Below, piece by piece: positions 15,575 through 25,733 of a stretch of DNA of 64,000 bases. The DNA is taken from contig NZ_CP023277.1 of the NCBI RefSeq assembly GCF_003065385.1, forward strand, positions 1,644,889 through 1,708,888, in the 5' to 3' direction. This DNA comes from Polynucleobacter acidiphobus (GTDB lineage Bacteria; Pseudomonadota; Gammaproteobacteria; Burkholderiales; Burkholderiaceae). The position numbers and the translations under genes were made by a program. Position 1 is the stretch's first letter. Every line of letters begins with the position of its first letter. The notes under the pieces are model-generated. The model searched no databases. It was not told the origin of the DNA and saw only the letters and a program-made list of their open reading frames with translations.

Positions 15575-16456
15575 ATGCTAACGTTTCAACAAATTATTCT
15601 CAAACTTCAAGATTATTGGGACCAACAGGGTTGTGCGCTGTTGCAACCCATCGATCTCGAAGTGGGGGCCGGTACCTCGCATACAGCTACTTTTTTGCGA
15701 GCCATTGGTCCTGAACCATGGAAAGCAGCTTATGTTCAACCTTCACGCCGTCCCAAGGATGGTCGTTATGGTGAAAACCCAAATCGCTTGCAACACTACT
15801 ACCAATACCAAGTTGTTTTAAAACCAGCGCCTGCCAACATCTTGGATTTATATCTAGGCTCCTTAAAGGCTTTGGGGCTTGATCTGAAGCAAAACGATAT
15901 TCGTTTCGTAGAAGACGACTGGGAGAACCCAACCTTAGGGGCGTGGGGCCTTGGCTGGGAAGTTTGGCTCAATGGGATGGAAGTGACTCAATTTACCTAT
16001 TTTCAGCAAGTGGGTGGCTTAGATTGCAAACCCGTATTGGGTGAGATTACCTATGGAATTGAACGCTTAGCGATGTACTTGCAAAATTGCTCCAATGTGT
16101 TTGATCTCGTCTGGACAGACGGCGTGACCTATGGTGATGTGTATCACCAAAATGAAGTGGAACAGTCGCGCTATAACTTTGAGCACTCCAATACAGACTT
16201 CCTGTTTGCAAACTTTAATCAGTACGAAAGCGAAGCGAAGCGCTTAATGGAGCAATCGCTTGCATTACCTGCGTATGAGATGGTTTTAAAAGCAGCCCAT
16301 ACATTTAATCTGCTTGATGCGCGTGGGGCGATTTCAGTAACAGAGCGTGCTGCCTATATTGGACGTATTCGCAATCTGTCGCGCTTGGTCGCGCAAGCGT
16401 ATTACGAATCACGTGAACAACTAGGCTTTCCCATGTTGCAAACTAAAGCGCATTAA
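15575..16456 (+). CDS. glyQ: Glycyl-tRNA synthetase alpha subunit
   Basis: The 293-residue protein begins [20 protein letters not shown], matching the start of GlyQ after its short variable leader, and includes the aminoacylation core ([40 protein letters not shown]). It forms the alpha2beta2 enzyme with GlyS, charging tRNA-Gly. The frame is open to 15530, but the extension is not conserved. It is followed by glyS after 15 bp. Confidence 0.97.
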   Translation: MLTFQQIILKLQDYWDQQGCALLQPIDLEVGAGTSHTATFLRAIGPEPWKAAYVQPSRRPKDGRYGENPNRLQHYYQYQVVLKPAPANILDLYLGSLKALGLDLKQNDIRFVEDDWENPTLGAWGLGWEVWLNGMEVTQFTYFQQVGGLDCKPVLGEITYGIERLAMYLQNCSNVFDLVWTDGVTYGDVYHQNEVEQSRYNFEHSNTDFLFANFNQYESEAKRLMEQSLALPAYEMVLKAAHTFNLLDARGAISVTERAAYIGRIRNLSRLVAQAYYESREQLGFPMLQTKAH

Positions 16457-16471
16457 GGCATTAATTTCCAT

Positions 16472-18601
16472 ATGAACCGTCTCCCCTTACTGCTCGAGCT
16501 ATTCACCGAAGAGCTTCCCCCAAAATCACTCAAACGTTTAGGCGAATCCCTATCGCAATCGATCTACGAAAGTTTAAAGAAAGCGCAATTGCTAAGTTCC
16601 AGTAGCACCTGTCAGTCATTTGCCAGCCCAAGACGTTTAGCAGTCCTGATTAGTGATGTTTTGGATCAGGCTCCCGATTATCCGGTGCGAGAGAAACTCT
16701 TGCCACTCTCAATTGCCTATGATGCGCAAGGTAAACCCAGTCAAGCGCTTACCAAAAAGTTGGCAAGCTTGGGTCACCCCGATACTCCGCTCGATCAATT
16801 AGAACGTAGCGGTGAAGGTAAAAATGAGGCACTTTATTTAAATACAATTGCCACAGGCGCGCGTCTGGAATCAGCTTTGCAATCGGCCTTAGTAGACGCA
16901 ATCGAGCAATTACCAATCGCAAAGATGATGCATTACCAGATCGAAGCGCAATTAGGTGCCATTGAAGAAGTCCAATTTGCGAGACCCGTACACCGCATCA
17001 TTGCATTACACGGATCGAAGACTCTTGCAATCCATGCTTTGGGGATTGATGCAAATAATCAAACTGAAGGCCATCGTTTTTTATCACCTGGAATTATTAC
17101 CATTGGTGACGCGCAGCAATACGAACCCCAACTTGAGGCTGCAAAAGTAATCCCGTCATTTGCCAAACGCCGCGCTTATATTAAATCGGAGTTACAAAAG
17201 GCTGCCAATGGCCTGCGGGTTTTAATGCCAGACGCTCTTTTGGATGAGGTCACCGCCTTGGTGGAGTATCCGGCGATCTATACCTGCGAGTTTGATCCTG
17301 AGTTTTTGGAAGTTCCTCAGGAATGCTTGATTCTGACAATGCAAACCAATCAGAAATACTTTGCCTTAACTGATCAAAACGGCAAACTAAGCAATCGTTT
17401 CCTCATCGTCTCGAATATACAAACGGATCAACCAGAGTCAATTATTTCTGGGAATGAGCGCGTTATTCGCCCCCGTTTGGCCGACGCGCGCTTCTTTTAT
17501 CTGCAAGATCAGAAGCGCACTCTAGAATCGCGCATTCCTGATTTAGCCAAGGTGATTTATCACAACCAATTAGGAAATCAGCTGCAACGCTCAGAACGAG
17601 TCCGAGCATTAGCCAATGAAATTGCTAGTAGCCTCAATCAAGCTGGATTTGAGCTTAAGCTTCAAGAGGTTGACCGTGCCGCACAACTCGCCAAAGCTGA
17701 TCTATTAACGGATATGGTTGGCGAGTTCCCGGAACTACAAGGGGTTATGGGTCGCTACTACGCCTTGGCAAATGATGAAGCACCGGATATCGCTTCCGCG
17801 TGTTACGAGCACTATCTTCCTCGATTTGCGGGGGACTCTCTACCGGAAACCTTGGTGGGAACCGTATTGGCGATCGCCGATAAGTTAGAAACTATTGTTG
17901 GAATTTGGGGTGTCGGTCTTGCTCCCACAGGTGATAAGGACCCCTATGCATTGCGACGCCATGCCTTAGGGATTTGCCGACTGCTATTGGAAAAGAATTT
18001 GCCACTCAATCTCAAGCAACTCATTGGGCTTGCGAAGCAACAGTTTTCAAATCTAGTTTTGAAGGTTGAGGTTGATGAAGAAGTTATCTATCAGTTTATT
18101 CTGGATCGATTAAAAGCATATTTAAAAGATCAAGCCGTTGATGGCGCCACATTTAGCCCCTTAGAGATTGATGCGGTCCTGAGCACCCATCCGCAAAAAC
18201 TCAACGATCTAATTGCACGTTTACTAGCCATTCGAAGTTTTAATCAATTACCGCAAGCAGCCGCGCTTGCTGGAGCCAATAAGCGAATTAGTAACATCCT
18301 GAAGAAGGTTGATGGCAAAGTGAGTACGGAGATCAAACCAAGTCTACTCAGCATTGCAGCAGAAAAGAATTTATACACGGCTCTTACTCAACTGCAACCG
18401 CGCCTCGATCAGAAGCTCCAAGCCCAACAATTGATTGATCTATTGCAAGATCTGGTCTCACTCAGTGAGCCGGTGGATCAATTCTTTGCAGATGTCATGG
18501 TAATGGATGAGAACATCGAGCTTCGAAATAATCGTCTTGCCCTACTGCAACGCCTCCACCAACAAATGAATTTAGTCGCCGATATTGGCAAACTTGCATG
18601 A
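16472..18601 (+). CDS. glyS: Glycyl-tRNA synthetase beta subunit
   Basis: The 709-residue protein begins with the typical LLLELFTEELPPKSLKRLGESL and has the GlyS core and a C-terminal anticodon-binding DALR-like region. It partners GlyQ. Length is close to the usual 690-700. Its stop overlaps the gmhB start as ATGA. Confidence 0.97.
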   Translation: MNRLPLLLELFTEELPPKSLKRLGESLSQSIYESLKKAQLLSSSSTCQSFASPRRLAVLISDVLDQAPDYPVREKLLPLSIAYDAQGKPSQALTKKLASLGHPDTPLDQLERSGEGKNEALYLNTIATGARLESALQSALVDAIEQLPIAKMMHYQIEAQLGAIEEVQFARPVHRIIALHGSKTLAIHALGIDANNQTEGHRFLSPGIITIGDAQQYEPQLEAAKVIPSFAKRRAYIKSELQKAANGLRVLMPDALLDEVTALVEYPAIYTCEFDPEFLEVPQECLILTMQTNQKYFALTDQNGKLSNRFLIVSNIQTDQPESIISGNERVIRPRLADARFFYLQDQKRTLESRIPDLAKVIYHNQLGNQLQRSERVRALANEIASSLNQAGFELKLQEVDRAAQLAKADLLTDMVGEFPELQGVMGRYYALANDEAPDIASACYEHYLPRFAGDSLPETLVGTVLAIADKLETIVGIWGVGLAPTGDKDPYALRRHALGICRLLLEKNLPLNLKQLIGLAKQQFSNLVLKVEVDEEVIYQFILDRLKAYLKDQAVDGATFSPLEIDAVLSTHPQKLNDLIARLLAIRSFNQLPQAAALAGANKRISNILKKVDGKVSTEIKPSLLSIAAEKNLYTALTQLQPRLDQKLQAQQLIDLLQDLVSLSEPVDQFFADVMVMDENIELRNNRLALLQRLHQQMNLVADIGKLA

Positions 18602-19170
18602 CCCTTAAAGTCGATAAGCTCATTATTTTGGATCGTGATGGTGTGATTAATCAAGATCGCGATGATTATGTGAAGTCATGCGATGAGTGGATTCCGATTC
18701 CTAATAGCTTAGAAGCGATTGCCTTACTTTCTCAAGCAGGCTATACCCTCACGATTGCCACCAACCAATCGGGTATCGCACGCGGCTATTACACCTTAAG
18801 TGAATTGCATGCGATGCACCAAAAAATGATGGATTTGCTTAAACCATTGAGTGGCAAGATTGATAGTATTTTCTTTTGTCCCCATACCGATGCCGATCAA
18901 TGCGCTTGCCGTAAGCCTAAACCGGGCTTAATGCAGCAAATTGCAAATCGATATTTAAAAAGTCCTGCAAATCCTGCGTTGCCATTAAGCAGTGTTCCGA
19001 TCGTGGGCGACTCATTGCGCGATCTTTTGGCTGGAACGGCCCTTGGTGCGACTCCGCACTTGGTCCTAACGGGGAAAGGTCGTGGTATTAAGAGGGCTGA
19101 GTTACCAAGCAATACACAAATTCATGAGGATTTGATGGGTTTTGCACGATCAATTTTGGCGCAGTCATGA
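18598..19170 (+). CDS. gmhB: D-glycero-beta-D-manno-heptose-1,7-bisphosphate 7-phosphatase
   Basis: The 190-residue HAD-family protein has the nucleophile/acid motif LDRDGVIN (D12, D14), ATNQSGIARGYY, the zinc-binding CPHTDADQCACRKPKPG that marks GmhB, and the GDSLRD loop. It removes the 7-phosphate in ADP-heptose synthesis for the LPS inner core. It overlaps glyS and plsC by 4 bp each, a glyQS-gmhB-plsC unit common in betaproteobacteria. Confidence 0.95.
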   Translation: MTLKVDKLIILDRDGVINQDRDDYVKSCDEWIPIPNSLEAIALLSQAGYTLTIATNQSGIARGYYTLSELHAMHQKMMDLLKPLSGKIDSIFFCPHTDADQCACRKPKPGLMQQIANRYLKSPANPALPLSSVPIVGDSLRDLLAGTALGATPHLVLTGKGRGIKRAELPSNTQIHEDLMGFARSILAQS

Positions 19171-19907
19171 TTTGGCTTCGTTCACTCCTTTTTTTGATTA
19201 GTCTTGTAACGTACACGCCGTTCTATGCGGTTTTTTGCTTAATAACCTTTCCCTTTCTGAACGAACATACTCGTTATCGCATTATTCAGTTCTGGGGTCG
19301 AAGTATTATCTTTTTTCTGCAAGTCTTTTGTGGGGTTCGGTTTGAAGTTCTCGGAAAAGAGAACATTCAGGCAGTAATTGATCAACCCGTGGTGATTCTT
19401 AGCAAGCATCAATCGGCCTGGGAAACGATTGCATTTTTACAGATCTTTCCTAAAGATCTCTGCTATGTGTTTAAACGGGAACTACTTTGGATTCCTTTTT
19501 TTGGTTGGGTGATTGGCTTACTCAATATGATTCATATCAATCGCTCTGATGCGGGCGGCTCCGCAATATCGGTTGCCAATCAAGGAAAGGAGCGTTTAAA
19601 AGCAGGTAAGTGGATGATTTTGTTTCCAGAAGGTACCCGTACGCCCGTTGGATCCCATAAGCCCTATCGCAAAGGCGGAGCCCGCTTAGCTGGACTCACG
19701 GGAGCTACCGTATTACCGGTGGCCCATAATGCAGGCCGCTGCTGGCCACGAAATAGTTTTTTGAAGTACCCTGGGCTCATTACCGTCTCGATTGGACCGT
19801 CAATCCCCTCCCAGGGCAAATCCGGGGATCAATTGCATGAGGCTGTAGAAACCTGGATCGAGGGTGAAATGCGACGAATTGACCCAGCGGCTTATCAAGC
19901 CAAATAA
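19167..19907 (+). CDS. plsC: 1-acyl-sn-glycerol-3-phosphate acyltransferase
   Basis: The 246-residue protein has an N-terminal membrane segment and the LPLAT fold: block I KHQSAWET, block III FPEGTRTPVGSHKPYRKGGARLA, and block IV PVAHNAG. Block I reads H-x4-E rather than the textbook H-x4-D; this variant is, to my recollection, frequent in betaproteobacterial members. It makes phosphatidic acid at the inner membrane. It is last in the glyQ-glyS-gmhB-plsC unit and convergent with rsmA with no gap. Confidence 0.92.
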   Translation: MIWLRSLLFLISLVTYTPFYAVFCLITFPFLNEHTRYRIIQFWGRSIIFFLQVFCGVRFEVLGKENIQAVIDQPVVILSKHQSAWETIAFLQIFPKDLCYVFKRELLWIPFFGWVIGLLNMIHINRSDAGGSAISVANQGKERLKAGKWMILFPEGTRTPVGSHKPYRKGGARLAGLTGATVLPVAHNAGRCWPRNSFLKYPGLITVSIGPSIPSQGKSGDQLHEAVETWIEGEMRRIDPAAYQAK

Positions 19908-20699
19908 TTATTTTTCTGACAGCATCAACGCCCACTGAACATAACGCTCGACTGAAATATCTTGGGCACGTGCTTTTAGTTCCGTATCGGTCAGATTTAA
20001 TTGCTCAGCAATACTCTGCAAATTACTGCGTAGCATTTTGCGACGCTGAGCAAAGGCTAAGGCCACAATCTGACTGAGTGAGTCCCATTGGGCTGGTGTT
20101 AAAGAAAAATCGGCGCGTGGAATCATCCGAATCACTGCAGAATCTACTTTGGGCTGCGGCTCGAACGCAGTCGGTGGCACATCCATCAAGTAATCCACGT
20201 GATATCTTGCTTGCAGCATGACCGACAGGCGGCTGTACTCCGAATCGCCCGCTGGTGCAGTGATACGTTCCACTACTTCAGCTTGCAACATAAAGATTTG
20301 TTCATCGACCCAAGGGGCCGCTGCAATCAGATGAAATAGCAAAGGCGACGAAATGTTATATGGCAGGTTACCAATCAAGGTGCAGCGCTCATTCGTTAAC
20401 TTGGCTTGCTTAGCCCAGCTCGCAAAGTCGAATTGAAGAGCATCGCCTTCGTGAATAATTAGGCCGTCCAAGCACTCTCCCTGTTTTGCCGCTTGCCATG
20501 TCTGAACAATGTCTCGATCGATCTCAAGAACCTCGAGTTTTTCAAGGCGCTCAAGTAAAGGTCGGGTTAAAGCACCAAGCCCCGGGCCAATTTCAAGAAC
20601 GCGCATGCCGGGCGTCGGGTTTAAGGCATTCACAATCGCAGCAATGACTCCCTGATCCATCAGGAAGTTCTGTCCAAAGCGCTTACGTGCTCGATGCAT
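19908..20699 (-). CDS. rsmA: 16S rRNA (adenine1518/1519-N6) dimethyltransferase
   Basis: The 263-residue protein has the KsgA signature: GQNFLMD, SAM-binding EIGPGLGALTRPLLE, and catalytic NLPYNISSPLLFHL. It dimethylates two adjacent adenines in 16S helix 45. Its start overlaps pdxA by 17 bp, making it the last gene of lptD-surA-pdxA-rsmA. Confidence 0.97.
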   Translation of the reverse strand: MHRARKRFGQNFLMDQGVIAAIVNALNPTPGMRVLEIGPGLGALTRPLLERLEKLEVLEIDRDIVQTWQAAKQGECLDGLIIHEGDALQFDFASWAKQAKLTNERCTLIGNLPYNISSPLLFHLIAAAPWVDEQIFMLQAEVVERITAPAGDSEYSRLSVMLQARYHVDYLMDVPPTAFEPQPKVDSAVIRMIPRADFSLTPAQWDSLSQIVALAFAQRRKMLRSNLQSIAEQLNLTDTELKARAQDISVERYVQWALMLSEK

Positions 20700-21678
20700 C
20701 GTAATTTAATTTCGTGAGGGCCAACTCTCTGGCGAGGCGAAGAGCAGCAAACATACTACGCCAATCTGCCCTACCCTGCCCAGCGATATCGAGGGCTGTG
20801 CCATGGTCAACGGAAGTTCTGATGTATGAAAGACCCAAGGTAACATTCACTCCCTCCGTAAAACTTGCAAATTTAAAAGGGGCTAAGCCTTGATCATGGT
20901 ACATCGCTAAGACTGCATCAAATGAATGTAACCGATCCGCATGAAATAAGGTATCGGCTGGATACGGTCCAGAAGCCAGGATCCCTTCATGTTTAGCAGC
21001 TTCAATCACAGGAATAATCACCTCAAGCTCCTCGCGACCAAGATGGCCATCTTCTCCTGCATGGGGATTTAAACCAGTCACCGCAATGCGAGGCTTTGCT
21101 ATCCCAAAGCGCGCCTGTAAATCCGCTTGCATGATTCTTAGGGTATTGAATAGAGACTCAAACTGAATAGCACCAGCAACCTGACGAATAGGCAAATGGG
21201 TGGTGGCAAGAGCGACTCGCAAGGGGATTGCTTGCCCTTTACCACTGAGCGCTTGGGGGATTTCACCGCACAACATCATGACGACCTGGTGCTGGTGATC
21301 GAGGTCAGCCAAAAACTCGGTATGCCCAGTAAATGGCGACTGCGGAGTATCCAAAATACTTTTTTGGACCGGAGCAGTAACCAGTGCATGATGTTGACCA
21401 ACTCGACATGAATCGCTAGCCGTACGAATCAAAGAAAGTACGTACTGCGCATTCGCTGAATCAAGAACACCGGATTTTGGCGGATGGTTTAGGGGAATAT
21501 GCGCAATTTGGATTTGGGGCGGCAATGCCTCATTTGCAAATAACTGCCGATCGCCAAATAAACTAATCTCTACATCCGCATGGGCTGCTACGAAGGCTTT
21601 GGCAGCTGCTAATGAAACTTCAGGGCCAATGCCAGCCGGCTCCCCAGTGCTCACTGCGAGCTTAACGGACTTGCTCAT
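20683..21678 (-). CDS. pdxA: 4-hydroxythreonine-4-phosphate dehydrogenase
   Basis: The 331-residue protein has the PdxA pattern: GEPAGIGPEVSL at the N-terminus, TGLNPHAGEDGHLG and MYHDQGLAPFK with the metal-binding histidines, and the C-terminal YIRTSVDHGTALDIAG. It acts in pyridoxal phosphate synthesis. It overlaps surA by 17 bp and rsmA by 17 bp, so translation is likely coupled. Confidence 0.97.
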   Translation of the reverse strand: MSKSVKLAVSTGEPAGIGPEVSLAAAKAFVAAHADVEISLFGDRQLFANEALPPQIQIAHIPLNHPPKSGVLDSANAQYVLSLIRTASDSCRVGQHHALVTAPVQKSILDTPQSPFTGHTEFLADLDHQHQVVMMLCGEIPQALSGKGQAIPLRVALATTHLPIRQVAGAIQFESLFNTLRIMQADLQARFGIAKPRIAVTGLNPHAGEDGHLGREELEVIIPVIEAAKHEGILASGPYPADTLFHADRLHSFDAVLAMYHDQGLAPFKFASFTEGVNVTLGLSYIRTSVDHGTALDIAGQGRADWRSMFAALRLARELALTKLNYDASST

Positions 21679-23104
21679 CCAGATTCAAAATCTTGACAGT
21701 TGCTGTATCGCGCAATTGACGCAACCAGTCTTGGTAAGCTTGCTCGAACTTACGCTCTCGAATCGCGGCTCGAGCAAACTCACGTTGCTTTTCAACCGTT
21801 AGTTGCGCATCGCGCCGCTCTAGCACTTGAATTAAATGCCAACCAAATTCGGTCTTGACCGGATCACTCACTTCACCAATTTGCAAGCGATTCATCGCAA
21901 TCTCGAATGGGGGTACCAATTCACCGGGACCCATCCAGCCCAATATACCGCCATTCTGGGCTGAGCCATCTTCCGAGAATTTCTTTGCTAAAGACTCAAA
22001 ATCAGCGGTCTTGGCACGAATCTGATCACGATAGCCTTGTAAGCGTCGTTCAACATCGGCATCTTGTAATCCTTGACGATGACGAATCAGAATATGCCGC
22101 GCTAGTGTTTGCGTAACAATCATATTTTGTGGTGTTAGATCTGCCGGATTGGCATTACTGGTCGCTGCGCGTGCCCCTGTACCGCTGGAACGTCGATCCA
22201 TTACTTTTAGTACATGAAAGCCGGCTGGGCTTCGAACCACCGACGGTGCTACTTGACCAGGACCCAGATTTCTTACAGCCTCAACAAAAATTTGAGGTAA
22301 ACGATCTTGGGTTCGATAGCCAAGATCCTGAAACTTAATACGAGAGTTTTCTTTATTAGCTTGTGCGCCCAACTGCATAAAATCTGCGTCACCACGTGCT
22401 TCTTTTAATATGGCTTCTGCACGCTTTCTGGCTTCAGCTTGAGCGCTGGGACCCGCTCCCTCTTCCACCGGGATAAAAATTTGAGCAACCGCAATCTCTT
22501 CAGGACCTGAGCCTGCTGCGGCAGGCTCCGCCCCACGACGCTGCATCTGCTCAACAATAAAGTTATCGATTTCAGCATCGGAGATCTTAATTTGTGAGTC
22601 AACCTCCCGCTCTCGTAAGCGCGCTTTTAGAACATCCTCACGCAATAACTCACGATAACGCTGAAAACTAATACCTGATTTAGTGACCGTCTCCCGAAAT
22701 TCATTGAAGGTCAACTTATTCCGAGTTGCGATATCTTCAATAATTTTATTAAGCTCTTTATCGTTAACGGCCAAACCAGTTTGCTCCGCTTCCTGAATTT
22801 GAATTTTCTCTAAGATCAAGTTTTCAAGAACTTGCTTACGCAGCTCATCACCCTCTGGCAGCTTTTTCGCTCCAGCTGGTGCCTGCTTTTGGATTGAGGC
22901 AACCCGATCATCAATTTCTTTGCGCGTTACAACCCCGGTGTTCACAACCGCTACTACCCCATCAATATTGATGATCTTAGGCTCATTAGCAGAGGGATTA
23001 TTTTGTGCACCTAATGGCTGACTAAACAACACGCCCAAGAATCCAATTACCATCAAAAAACGAGGCACGCTGAACTTTAGGAATGAATTACGACACAAAA
23101 TCAT
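21662..23104 (-). CDS. surA: Periplasmic chaperone / peptidyl-prolyl isomerase SurA
   Basis: The 480-residue protein has a signal sequence (hydrophobic core at about 13-32 ending GAQ), a SurA_N domain at about 45-170, and two parvulin domains at about 195-300 and 325-430 (the second with LARHILIRHRQGLQDADVERRL). It escorts outer-membrane proteins, including LptD, to the BAM complex. Its start overlaps the lptD stop as TAATG. Confidence 0.95.
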   Translation of the reverse strand: MILCRNSFLKFSVPRFLMVIGFLGVLFSQPLGAQNNPSANEPKIINIDGVVAVVNTGVVTRKEIDDRVASIQKQAPAGAKKLPEGDELRKQVLENLILEKIQIQEAEQTGLAVNDKELNKIIEDIATRNKLTFNEFRETVTKSGISFQRYRELLREDVLKARLREREVDSQIKISDAEIDNFIVEQMQRRGAEPAAAGSGPEEIAVAQIFIPVEEGAGPSAQAEARKRAEAILKEARGDADFMQLGAQANKENSRIKFQDLGYRTQDRLPQIFVEAVRNLGPGQVAPSVVRSPAGFHVLKVMDRRSSGTGARAATSNANPADLTPQNMIVTQTLARHILIRHRQGLQDADVERRLQGYRDQIRAKTADFESLAKKFSEDGSAQNGGILGWMGPGELVPPFEIAMNRLQIGEVSDPVKTEFGWHLIQVLERRDAQLTVEKQREFARAAIRERKFEQAYQDWLRQLRDTATVKILNLDEQVR

Positions 23105-25701
23105 TATTGATAATTTTCGTAGGGTGAAGGTGGCAAAGGCTTAGCTACCGGCTGGTATCCAGGAACGTTCAGACGCATCACATCGACTGGGTTATTTCCA
23201 ACACTAGCAAAACCTCTAAATTCTAATTGAAAAAGGACTTGGGTAGTGGTGATCTGGGAAGTGTTACGGGCTTGAGAGTAAGCAAAACGAGCGGTCCAAC
23301 AATCTGCGTCGTACTGCAATCCCACTAAGGTATTTAAGGTCTTCGCTGTTAAGGCATCGTATCCCCAACGGCCCAATACACGGTATTTTTTTAATATTGG
23401 CCACTCGCCAAATGCATTGTATTGATCGGTCTGAGTGACCCCCGAGTTCGTTCCATCGGTTGGCGGATTCCAAACATTACGATAAGCAAAATTGAGACTG
23501 CGGCCTGGTGTTGGTCGCCATCCAGCACCCACACTGCTTTGTACAAAGCGGTTAAGTTGGGTGTTGTACTGCCCAAACAAATCGACGTTAAAGTTCCCTA
23601 GCAAACGGATCGTACTAGCGCCCAAGGTATCGGAATAACGTGTTGGGTTTTGGATCGTGCCATTTAAACCCACCCGTTGACCTGTGAAATCCTGGCGCTG
23701 CGCCAGGGTCACTGTGGCACGCTCTGCACCCGTATTTGTTTCTAAAACACGGCTTGTCAATCCCATGGTTAATTTATTGTTATCAGCTACGCGGTCATTA
23801 CCCACGAAAGTGTTCTCACTAAATATTTGGGTAATACCAAAACCCGCATCAGCAGTATCAAATAATGGGGTCTGCGCCTGACTCTGGAATGGGGTGTAGA
23901 CATAGAAGGCACGTGGCTCCATGGTCACAATCATGTCGCGCCCAAAGAAACCTTTCATTTCCGTTGCATCGCGCTCAAATGCCAAACCAGAATCCAAGCT
24001 AAAAGTTGGTAAAGCAAATCCTTGAATAGGTTGATTTAAGGATTGATTAATCGAAGTCGATGGGCTATTTGTAAGTACTCCAGAATATTGATTGGCTTGA
24101 AAACTAAGTTTTGGCTTTAAGTAATAGCCAGGGGTAATTTGTGGCATGGCAATGCTACCCCGGATCACGGTTCGATCGGCTTGACTAAATGATCCCCCCT
24201 GGGGCATTCCGGAGGCAGGCGCATACAAATTATTGGTGTTGTATGAAAAGCGAGTGAAATCCGCACCAAATGTAATGTCGGGAGTTCGATTAAATCCACC
24301 CGAGAATGACCCAGGGGCGCCCAAGGCACGCTGATTACGATAATTGGCGGTAACTTGCGGCAAGATGTTGTAGGGAGAAGTAACGGGTGATGTTGGATCT
24401 GGCTGCAAAGTCTGAAAGGTCAGTGCGCGCGCTGTGAAATTCCAGTTTTTAATTCCGCCATAATTGGTACCCACCTCTTGCCGGAACTGATTGGTCACCG
24501 CGCCGCCGATGCCGTACGAGAAATCAATCGGATACAAGTTATCCGACACCTTACTGACATTCGCGTAACCATTCCACGCTCGACCTAACATTTGTCGCTG
24601 TTGCCAGTCGTACTTCCAGCGATCGCGTCCTAAAATTTTGTCGTAGTTCATGAACTGACCACTTAACGTTCCTGAATACTTTGGATCAATGTAACGAAAA
24701 TCACCGCCTAACAATGTACCGCGGTGGTTCATGAACCGAGGGGTAACGGTGAGATCGCGATTCGGTGCAATATTGATGTAATACGGCTGTGCAATATCTA
24801 AACCATTATTCGAGTTATAGCCAATTACGGGCGCTAATAATCCAGAGCGACGTTGATTTGAGGTAGGCAAACTAAAGTAAGGTGCATACGCAATCGGCAC
24901 ATCAAAAAAACGCATCACACCATTGCGGCCCGTCATTTGTTTTTGTTCTTGATCAACTTCAATCTGACTGGCCGTGAAATACCAATCTAAATTATCTGGA
25001 CTGCAAGTGGTGTAGGTGGCTTTATCAAAGATAAAGATGTCAGCAGACTCGATGGTTAACTTATTCGCTTGACCGCGTCCGCGAACATCTCGAAGCTCAT
25101 ACTTTGGTTTATCCATCTCGCCTTCGCGTGCATCGACCTTAAAGCGTGCGCGTGGCCCCGAGAACTGAGTCGTTCCCTTAATTAACTCCACATTACCGAT
25201 CAAATTTGCAATATCAGTATCGGGGTCATAATTAATTTCATCGGCCTTAATGACGGTGTCATTCCGGCGAATTTGAGCACGTCCCTTCAAGTTCATTTGA
25301 CGATCAACCACGCCATCAATTTCATCGCTAAAGGAGAAGGTCAGGGCCTCACTATCTGGAATCGGTTTACCGACCCGCAATTGATCATCTAACTTTAAGA
25401 CCGTTACTTCAGCACGGCTAGGAACTAAAGTTGTGGTTGGGAGGGATCCAACCGGCAGTGGTCGAGGTGGCTCACCAATCGGAACCGGCGCTTGCTTTTG
25501 TAACTCTTGTTGAGTCTGGTTTTGTTGTGACGATGGTAGCAATGGTGAAATCGTATTAACAACTGGACCCAAGTTTTGGGCCATCAGCGGCATGGCTAGC
25601 ATTAAAGGGGAGAGCATTAACCCCCGGCCCAGGATCGCGTACGGGGTCTTTAAAGATGCGAGATAGGCGCTGATGCCGGCGCGAAGGCGATAATGACTCA
25701 T
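23104..25701 (-). CDS. lptD: LPS-assembly outer-membrane protein LptD
   Basis: The 865-residue protein has an N-terminal export signal (LMLSPLMLAMPLMAQ), a proline/glutamine-rich linker, a periplasmic OstA-like beta-jellyroll at about 110-240, and a long C-terminal beta-barrel with many aromatic strand ends. Cysteines occur at TTCSPDN and DADCWTARF, fitting an inter-domain disulfide. It inserts LPS into the outer leaflet with LptE. It heads the operon with surA, pdxA and rsmA and is divergent from amgK with 32 bp between. Confidence 0.95.
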   Translation of the reverse strand: MSHYRLRAGISAYLASLKTPYAILGRGLMLSPLMLAMPLMAQNLGPVVNTISPLLPSSQQNQTQQELQKQAPVPIGEPPRPLPVGSLPTTTLVPSRAEVTVLKLDDQLRVGKPIPDSEALTFSFSDEIDGVVDRQMNLKGRAQIRRNDTVIKADEINYDPDTDIANLIGNVELIKGTTQFSGPRARFKVDAREGEMDKPKYELRDVRGRGQANKLTIESADIFIFDKATYTTCSPDNLDWYFTASQIEVDQEQKQMTGRNGVMRFFDVPIAYAPYFSLPTSNQRRSGLLAPVIGYNSNNGLDIAQPYYINIAPNRDLTVTPRFMNHRGTLLGGDFRYIDPKYSGTLSGQFMNYDKILGRDRWKYDWQQRQMLGRAWNGYANVSKVSDNLYPIDFSYGIGGAVTNQFRQEVGTNYGGIKNWNFTARALTFQTLQPDPTSPVTSPYNILPQVTANYRNQRALGAPGSFSGGFNRTPDITFGADFTRFSYNTNNLYAPASGMPQGGSFSQADRTVIRGSIAMPQITPGYYLKPKLSFQANQYSGVLTNSPSTSINQSLNQPIQGFALPTFSLDSGLAFERDATEMKGFFGRDMIVTMEPRAFYVYTPFQSQAQTPLFDTADAGFGITQIFSENTFVGNDRVADNNKLTMGLTSRVLETNTGAERATVTLAQRQDFTGQRVGLNGTIQNPTRYSDTLGASTIRLLGNFNVDLFGQYNTQLNRFVQSSVGAGWRPTPGRSLNFAYRNVWNPPTDGTNSGVTQTDQYNAFGEWPILKKYRVLGRWGYDALTAKTLNTLVGLQYDADCWTARFAYSQARNTSQITTTQVLFQLEFRGFASVGNNPVDVMRLNVPGYQPVAKPLPPSPYENYQ

Positions 25702-25733
25702 GGATCCTGACAGCCTTATTATACGAACCGATC

